DNA of 64,000 bases from Molanna angustata (lineage: Eukaryota > Arthropoda > Insecta > Trichoptera > Molannidae), in NCBI GenBank assembly GCA_963576475.1, contig OY754984.1, forward strand, positions 22,221,215 to 22,285,214, read 5' to 3'. Every line of letters begins with the position of its first letter. Position 1 is the stretch's first letter. A model generated the notes under the pieces. The model worked only from the letters and a program-made list of their open reading frames with translations. It was not told the origin of the DNA and did no database searches. The position numbers were made by a program, and so were the translations under genes. Below, piece by piece: positions 56,971-64,000 of the stretch.

Positions 56971-57950
56971 TATTTGAGCTGAAACTACATCATCTATAGT
57001 CACGAGGGCGCCATCCTCAGTCACGAGGACAAGGATGAAGATTAAAAAGAAGAAGAAGGTACTAGAGTTCCCCTTCAGTAAAGCAATTAATTCGAACGTG
57101 AAGGTGCTTAGAAGATATTTGAACATGGAACATTGGGTTTATATCTAGTTTTGATGGTCTTGTACGTTGGACTAAGGAATGTCTATAGGGCTATTTGGAG
57201 GATATATTGCCGCGCGCGTATTAGCGAGAATTCGGGAAGGGGGGTGAGGAGGAAAAAAAATTGAGCATCTGTGACGGCAGCGGTGGTCAACCGTTTTATT
57301 AATTATTTTTGAAACCACCAATATTGTTTTCGGGACTCTCGCTATCTGCAATTCTGCATAATATATAGACTGTTATTAGTTTTTTTCGATAACTCAAATA
57401 TTAATATTTATTAATTTATTTATTTAATAGGGCATTAACAAGAAATACAAGATAAATACAAAAATGTAGACATAACAAAACAACAATAAATATAAATACA
57501 TCAATAACATACAAAATAAAAAAGTAGTTAAAGGCAGGACAATAAACAACATAACAAAAGAAAGTAGAGGTAAAAGATGAAAAAAAATTAGACACTAAAG
57601 AAGAAGAAAAAAAATAAACAGTATAACATATTCTATTTAAACAACAAAAATAAACAAATCAAAGGAAAATCAAAAAATATAATTTGCGCTAAGCATCCTT
57701 TTGAAACCATCTGTAGTGTGTACATTAAATATATCAACGCACTATAGGTACATATATTGGTTTCCAAGGCGGTGCAATCTATATATTGGCGAGTTAATAA
57801 TAAAGTTATTTCATAAAGTTATTATAGAACATATATAGTATAAATAAATATATGAAATATATGGTATTCTTGTAGAAAATGTGTTTTGGCCTCTAAAATA
57901 AAAGACAAGACAAGGTCCTATTAAAGATTATTAAAGATACAATGAACATT
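56971..57950. other. AT-rich DNA, no gene recognised
   Basis: A purine-rich patch occurs near 57230-57265. The A-rich stretch 57420-57680 may be a decayed LINE 3' UTR. No motif is supported. Confidence 0.3.
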
Positions 57951-57954
57951 ATTT

Positions 57955-58430
57955 TGCTCTTTTTTCAAATTCAAATTGTGCGATATTATCGCGATCTTCT
58001 TTTAAAATTCTCATTATCAAAATTAAATAAATGAATCCATTCTTCTGTTCTATATTCAAATTAAAACTGTGAGATTTTACGTGTTTTTATTCAGATTATT
58101 TTTAGTAATTATCGCAGTAATGTAAAAATGAAACAATCATTATTCTATTCCTTATTCAAATTCAAACTGCGCGATTTTCCATTGTTCTTTTAAAAATATT
58201 ATAACCTATTGCCCATCGGAAAACAAAAGTAAATGAGCGAATCATTATTCTCTTCCTAATTCAAATTCAAACTGGGCGATTTTTCAGCGTTCTTTTTCAA
58301 ATTCTTATTACCTACTGATTATCGTAAAACTAAAGTTAATGAGCGAATCATTATTTTGTTCTATATTCAATTTCAAACTGCGCGATTTTTCAGTGTTTTT
58401 TTTTTCAAATTCTTATAACTGATTATCGCA
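57955..58430. repeat. Degenerate tandem repeat, unit about 105 bp
   Basis: ATTCAAATTCAAACTG.GCGATTTT recurs near 57965, 58060, 58160, 58265 and 58370 with GAGCGAATCATTATT before it in later copies. Spacing drifts from about 93 to 106 bp. An old tandem array. Confidence 0.75.
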
Positions 58431-58431
58431 C

Positions 58432-58643
58432 GCTAACCCTTTACTCGCGGGTTAGCTTTTAAGCGCTGCTCCGTAACATTCGCTTTTATTATTTTTAATG
58501 AACACTTACATGACTTGTAATGGATACTTTGGGTGAATTAGTATCGGTACGCTGATAGAACCTGAGCGTTATTACGAAAATGTATATATGTGTATGAATG
58601 AAAATAATGCCAAGGTACTCATCGCCCGTTAGCGAAAGGGTTA
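58432..58643. mobile_element. Possible MITE with TTAACCCTTT ends
   Basis: TAACCCTTTACTCGCGGGTTAGC at 58434 is mirrored near 58622-58643 by GCCCGTTAGCGAAAGGGTTAA. The unit is about 210 bp with no coding content. The CCCTTT start next to TTAA suggests a piggyBac-type non-autonomous element. The left TTAA is altered. Confidence 0.5.
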
Positions 58644-59115
58644 ATAACTAGAATATTTGGTTTTATTTAATTGAGCATTTATCTTCAGCGGAGCTGAACG
58701 GTTTATATTCAAAATGGCCCAGGGCGCATCTTCACTTCGCGAAATTATCGGTTTTAAGTAGGTACTTACATATGTACCTATATGGTTATTTAAACTTGAT
58801 TATATTATGTGAAAATTATGATGTAGGCAGAGAGAATCGAACGCCAAATTTGGTAAATAAAGAATAATGTCTTTGTCTGAGAATTTTAATATTATTATAT
58901 TTAAAAAAAATTTTTTTTTTCATATATTGTTTTTTGAATTTTGTATTATGAGAATTTTTTTTTCTCTTTATTATTAATTTTAACTTGCCTATGTTTTTCA
59001 TTTTTGTTTTTATTATTTTATTTTGTTGTTTTTTTTTTTTGTTTTTTTTATGAATATGGCAAATGCACATGTTTATTTTTTATTCTTGTTTAACAAATTT
59101 TCGTAAATGCTGTAG
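58644..59115. other. AT-rich DNA, no gene recognised
   Basis: T-rich low-complexity sequence around 58900-59080; nothing supported. Confidence 0.3.
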
Positions 59116-59119
59116 AACT

Positions 59120-59412
<293 letters not shown>

Positions 59413-60590
59413 TAAACAAAAAAAAATTAAATAATTTATTTACTAAAAATTAATTAATTAATTAATTAATCTGCATATAAATAAAGTAGACCTGGTAAGA
59501 TTGTCGTTCTGGATTTGCGAATGTTTGTGCACGACTATATTCATGTCAGTCTGCCCAAGGCTGCCTGTTCTTACATTCGTTTGAAATCTTTCTATGTGGA
59601 TATCGGCAATTTTACAGTAGAGTAAAAAACTTACAATATTACATTTTTATAATATTACATTTGAAACAGTATAAAAACACAAAGCCTCACAAGCTGATAT
59701 GTTTTTTTTTATTATTTTCAAAAGAAAGTTAGTTTAAATGTTATATAATAAGAATTAAATAATGCTTTTATGCTTTACTCGCCGAGTCGCCAAAATTGAT
59801 ATATGTGAATTTACCCTGAAGATGACAAAAATACCAACATTCTGATATATGCGTCCCTATCGTAATTAGACCTCAAATGGCACGAAGTAATAAAATCCGA
59901 CACAGGGAGAGTGAGCAATTCAAGTTGAACAAATGGTCCCTTTTGCATTGTGGGTCAGATTTGCTTTCCTCGCGTTGTTCCACCATTCTTTCAGCTGTCA
60001 AATATTCGAAAGTTACCTACTTTATATTTTTATCGTAATTAATATGTATTGATTTAGTTTATTTTCCAATATTTAATAACTTTATATTCTATTTTCTTTC
60101 AGAATCAAATTTTAGCCTATATAGTTACAAAAAAATGTAAGTTGAAATTTCAATTCTCGATGAATTTAGGTAAATTTTAAATCAACATTCACATATGGAA
60201 AGAACATAGGTATTTGTTTAAAGATATTTTCATAAATGAGTTGGTGATTATTGTATTTCGGTGTACAGGTTATGTTATTCTTCTAGGAGTAGGTGTATAG
60301 GGTATTACAATTTCTGCAGCAAGAAAGAGGAAGTACAGATTTTCAGTCTTCAAGTAATTGGATAGAGGTAGGGAGTCGTGATAATTTAATGATAATAGAT
60401 CAGATGAATATGCAAGACGTTGAAGTAATAGAAATTACTGCACTTGAATGCGCCATCTTAGCAGCATTAAAAGTATAAAACAGCCTCTAAGTCTTCAAGT
60501 CATAAGGCCCCTGAGGAGTCAAATTGAAAACGCTTAACAATATCGCCAAACACTATTTTTTTTGTATGTAAAATAACAGATGTGGCATTG
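59413..60590. other. No gene recognised
   Basis: Anonymous AT-rich DNA. The frame at 60293-60478 (LQFLQQERGSTDFQ) shows no family that I recognise, though it sits upstream of the Helitron fragment and could be part of it. Confidence 0.3.
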
Positions 60591-60599
60591 AAACATGAA

Positions 60600-60885
60600 T
60601 CATGGAGACAAAAGGAAAATTCTGCTTCTTCCTATAGTTGCAATATAGATATTAACCTATAGTTGCAATTTATTTCTGAGCCAGTATCAACTTTTGGTAG
60701 AATGTCTATAATTTGTACATATTGTGGTGATTCGAAATGGAAGGGAGAAAACCCAGGAATGTGTTGTAACAATGGAATAGTACACATACCTGCAATAGAT
60801 ATCCTCCAGAGCCTCTTTATACATTATTAACAGGTAATTCTATAAATGCATGCCATTATAGAATTAAGTATTTTAAAAGTCATGT
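60600..60885 (+). pseudogene. Helitron Rep/helicase N-terminal fragment
   Basis: Reading text GRMSIICTYCGDSKWKGENP, then GMCCNNGIVHIP and, after a frameshift near 60800, PPEPLYTLLTGNS. The order CxxC, K.K.E.PGMCC, G.V..P, PPEPL..LL is the conserved zinc-finger-like segment ahead of the Rep domain in Helitron proteins. Rep HUH and helicase domains are absent. It runs into RTE sequence at about 60885. Confidence 0.72.
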
Positions 60886-61592
60886 TAGAAGATATAATAG
60901 GACGATGTATGAGAGGGTCAGAAATGAGGACATAAGGAAAGAATGTAAGATAAAGAAAGATGTCATTAACCCATTTAAGCCTAGTGATCCGATTTTGTAA
61001 CACTAGACTCGTTGCAGATTTTTCTTTTTTACTTGTTAATATCAACAACACATGACGTTAGAAGTATCAAGTGGGTGATAGTGTTAAGGTACCTTGCTTT
61101 TGGTTAGTATTTGAACGTGCATAGACCTGTAATGACGTCACAATATATTTAAAAACATTGACGTATAATATTGGACGATTTCAGCAACGTATTTTCCAAC
61201 TTAGGTAATTATTACTTTTGCTCTTTTGGTCCTATGAATACAATTTTTGCTATTACTAATCTACTTTATATACGCCACCGTGTTATATTCACAATATACA
61301 GAAATTATTGATATTGTCGTTATTATGGGTTTATAAAGTTGGGTGTTCCGATTTTAAAACACTAGGCTTATACATATCACATTCAATGCTGCACGGTAGT
61401 GAAGAAAGTTTAGATTGATGTTTATTTATTTTTCTATTTTAGTTACAAGTTTATTATATTTAACAAAATATAACTTATATATAATATCAAATAAAATAAT
61501 AAATATAGTAAAGTACTAAATTTAAAACATTCATACGTCGAAGAGCTCTAATATTTTTTATTTATTTTAAGTAAAAACAGGCCTTCTCCAAG

Positions 61593-61841
61593 ATGTCGAA
61601 GGGCTTATCGTTATATGAAATTGTGGAAATGCTAGAAACAGAAAATAATATTAGAACAAGGGCTATAATTATCGAACAGCCTGAAAACGCAACAGCGCCA
61701 ATTTCAGATGAAGATTCTGGAGACGAAGAGGGTGGAATGATAAATAATCTACCAGGTTCTTTGAAAAAAATCCTAAATATCAAGCATCAATACGAGGAAA
61801 GAAATGGAATTCGAGCCCTTTGTTCTTCTGTTTCGAATTAA
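61593..61841 (+). pseudogene. piggyBac-like transposase N-terminal fragment
   Basis: 82 codons starting MSKGLSLYEIVEMLETE, with the acidic segment ISDEDSGDEEGGMINNLPGS that is typical of piggyBac-family N-termini (DEDSGDE..). It then breaks after about residue 65 and joins C-terminal sequence. All catalytic aspartates of the DDE domain are missing, so it cannot transpose itself. It might still be mobilised by an intact relative. Confidence 0.75.
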
Positions 61842-61854
61842 TTTTACTAAATGC

Positions 61855-62147
61855 TTGGCAATTACACAAAACATTTGTGGAAAAACCTTTAGATCTTTTG
61901 GAGTTTCGTCGCCGTATAGCGTCTAATTAACTGGAGACCTACGGTCATCCTGCAGAGACTGGAAGAAAGGGAAGACCATCTCAGAAGTGTAATATGGGTT
62001 CAAGATATGATGGTCTGAATCATAATATAGTAAACCAAAATAAGCAAACACGTTGCCGTCAATGCCATAAAAACACAACATTTAAATGTGAAAAATGTAA
62101 TGTTGCCTTGCATGTCAAAAGTGCAATCATATATCATCATAAGTAGT
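61855..62147 (+). pseudogene. piggyBac-like transposase C-terminal fragment
   Basis: NAWQLHKTFVEKPLDLLEFR, then a stop, RYDGLNHNIV and the C-terminal zinc-binding CRQCHKNTTFKCEKCNVALH. The 'NAW.L' block and the cysteine-rich C-terminus are conserved in piggyBac transposases. At least one stop (near 61929) and the missing core make it non-functional. Confidence 0.72.
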
Positions 62148-62839
62148 TTTTTTTAATAGTAATTTTTGTAGTACCTAGTAATAATAATGCTAAGAAAATA
62201 ATATTTTATAGTAATAATATTTTAATAATAATATTTTTATAGTAGGTATCTAGTAGTAGTCACCACATAATTATGAAAAAACAGTATATTCTTCTAATGT
62301 CATAAAAATGTAGTCCATGTGCCTAGTGATCCGATTTCGGAACACCTTATTTCTCAAAAACTAGAAACAATAAAAAAAAAGTTACTAAAATATATATTTT
62401 TTTTACACCATTTCATGTAACATATATGAATTTCACGAAAAAAATCGCAAAAAAAAACCTTAGGTCTAAATGGGTTAATAGAATTTAAGTGAACACATTG
62501 AGATGGTTTAGACACATGGGCAGAATGAATGAGGAACGCCTGACGAAGAAAATATACATTGCGGACAGGAATCGAATGAGAGGTCGGGGCCGCCCAAGTA
62601 AGGGATGGCATATCCATGGGAACGCTATTTTGAAAGGCGGAGATGTCAGAAGCATGAACAACAAATGAATATGTATAGGACAATGTATGAATGTCGATGA
62701 ATGTGTGTCAAGATAGAAATAAGTAGCGTTTGGTTCTCTCTGCCTACCCCGCGAGGGACATGGCGTGATGGTATGTATGTAATGCTTGCTTTCAAATGAA
62801 ATTTTTAGGAATAAACTAAAGAATTATGAGTTATTATTA

Positions 62840-63195
62840 TGAGTGATAGAGTTAGATGTGTTACAAAGGAGGATCGAATTAGAAATGAATACGTCCGAGG
62901 TAGTTTTGGAGTCGCCTCTATTCCGGAGAAACTAAAGGCCAGACACCGATGGTACGGACACATTACCAGACGAAATGAGGATCATACATATAGTTAAACT
63001 CACACAGGATATACGCACTCAGTCCAGAAATAGAGGCTGTACATAGGCCACCTGGTGGACAAATATTAAGGAGTTGAGGGAGGAGCAACTAACCAGAGAA
63101 ATGACGCAAGATGGAAAGATCTCCGAAGGGCAAGAAAGGAAAGGTCGTACCAGAAGGGCCGCTCCAGATGAACTGGGAAGAGGCAAGGAAGAAGA
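62840..63195 (+). pseudogene. Another LINE C-terminal remnant
   Basis: SDRVRCVTKEDRIRNEYVRG, IPEKLKARHRWYGHITRRNE, then degenerate DARWKDLRRARKERS-like text. Typical RTE/Jockey-like connection blocks with frameshifts. A different family from the adjacent RTE. Confidence 0.68.
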
Positions 63196-63329
63196 AATCT
63201 ATATTTTCAAAACATTTCTGTATGTTTCATTTAATTAACAAATTATTTTACTTTCAAATTTATGAAGATAAATTTAAGAAAATAAAATTAAATAATTGCC
63301 AACAATCAATTAATTTATTCACATAAAAA

Positions 63330-64000
63330 TATCATCATCATTATTCTTAGCGTCACAACTCTTGATGGGTCCTATCTGTGTCCAAGAATCTTCTCCATAC
63401 TGTTCTATCGTTGGCTGCCACCTTCCAGTTCTGCTGCCCCATGGCTCATGACTATGCTGATGTCCTGGTAAAGATCATAAAGCTCGGTGATATATATCTT
63501 TTACGCCATGTTTGACAGTCGTTAATAGGTACATAGGTATATTCTGCATAAGATTTTTCTTTCAAAGGCATCCACTCTGTTTTCATCGTGTTTTGTTAAT
63601 ATCCAGGTAGGTATCCGATAAAAATATATTACTATCAAATTCAACAAAACTTATTAACGTGGTAAGTTTTCTCCATATCTTTAACAATGTATATCTTTGT
63701 CAAAAACTTAATTGAAAAAACTTGAATCGAACTATAAAAACTATATAACGATATTGAATCGAACACCACATTTTCCTATTCTGACATATACGCATTGTCG
63801 TCTCGATACTCGACATACATACATCACCTAATAATAATAATAATTAAAGACTTTTATAGTATTAAAAATACAAAATATATAAAGGGAAAGAACACGGGAA
63901 TCTCTTCGGTGACGGATCTCTTTTTGGTCATCGGATCATGGTCTTCTTGTTAATCCTACTAAGTCCCAGGCAATTATAATCGGTAGTCCTCGTCTGCTGT
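63330..64000. other. Repeat-like start, then anonymous DNA
   Basis: The ATCATCATCATTATTCTTAGCG segment followed by GATGGGTCCTATCTGTGTCC and TCTTCTCCATACTGTTCTAT resembles the 3' part of a common insect LINE in minus orientation. Beyond 63470 no feature is supported. Confidence 0.4.

Larger units (their letters stand above)
60970..62474 (+). mobile_element. piggyBac-like transposon, internally deleted, TTAA duplications intact
   Basis: TTAA at 60966-60969 and 62475-62478 flank ends CCCATTTAAGCCTAGTG and, inverted, CCCATTTAGACCTAAGG. 1505 bp. A motif CCTAGTGATCCGATTT recurs near 60980 and 62322 (direct) and in an inverted, slightly altered form near 61343-61370. Inside are an N-terminal and a C-terminal transposase remnant; the catalytic middle is gone. 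Confidence 0.85.
60886..62780 (+). pseudogene. RTE-type LINE remnant split by a piggyBac-like element
   Basis: Left piece (60886-60969): RTMYERVRNEDIRKECKIK. Right piece (62475-62670): NTLRWFRHMGRMNEERLTKK, IYIADRNRMRGRGRPSK. They join across the TTAA into the usual RTE connection text. The tail TCTGCCTACCCCGCGAGGGA, then GTGATGGTATGTATGT (62743-62780) is the 3' end I know from moth and butterfly RTE copies. Confidence 0.78.

Overview
This is a eukaryotic, AT-rich, intergenic or intronic window from an arthropod genome, most probably a moth or butterfly (Lepidoptera). The organism is inferred from repeat signatures: a tRNA-derived SINE body (about 37.9-38.15 kb) and an RTE tail (about 62.5-62.78 kb) that I recognise as lepidopteran types, R1-clade and CR1/Jockey-like LINEs, and frequent short GTAGGTAC-like words. 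I found no host gene I can name. Nearly everything recognisable is a transposable element, its debris, or a tandem repeat. Bacterial features (operons, ribosome binding sites, CRISPR) do not apply.

Layout. 1-3.2 kb: anonymous AT-rich DNA with LINE 3' tails. 3.2-20.2 kb: one composite (TA)n microsatellite region cut into six tracts. It holds five Penelope-like elements (PLE-A to PLE-E; RT plus GIY-YIG endonuclease), most of them head-to-head inverted, and an apparently full-length CR1/Jockey-type LINE (ORF2 8848-11856, ORF1 13010-14014, minus strand). 20.2-22.6 kb: foldback elements and AT-rich DNA. 22.65-29.3 kb: an R1-clade LINE (minus) whose ORF1 is split by a 5'-truncated CR1/Jockey-like LINE. 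29.5-31.4 kb: a CpG-rich patch, a possible host exon and a MITE. 31.45-32.05 kb: a truncated RTE with a 12-bp target duplication. 32.2-37.2 kb: two 1-kb copies of a non-coding element in inverted orientation, with LINE debris between. 37.26-38.17 kb: a LINE fragment nested in a SINE that has its own 20-bp target duplication. 39.5-40.4 kb: a long-TIR element carrying a PLE endonuclease fragment. 41-42.3 kb: RTE remnants with a foldback insertion.

43.2-47.0 kb: a LINE 3' coding end expanded into about 57 tandem 60/61-bp units. 49.5-51.8 kb: a 115-bp satellite with a 1091-bp higher-order period, each period carrying a 214-bp hairpin with perfect 73-bp arms. 52-53 kb: minisatellite and LINE remnants. 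53.7-54.1 kb: a MITE. 54.6-55.7 kb: a third PLE family interrupted by a tRNA-Thr-like SINE. 56-58.6 kb: SINE, degenerate tandem repeats, MITE. 59.1-59.4 kb: (TAAA)n. 60.6-63.2 kb: a Helitron Rep fragment abutting an RTE that is split by an internally deleted piggyBac-like element with intact TTAA duplications, then another LINE remnant.

The elements do not form a pathway. Their relationship is stratigraphic: who inserted into whom, and into which simple repeat. The most unusual parts are the (TA)n-nested PLE/LINE cluster, the inverted PLE architectures with different breakpoints and a shared hammerhead-like tail motif, the satellite grown from LINE coding sequence, and the hairpin-bearing higher-order satellite.
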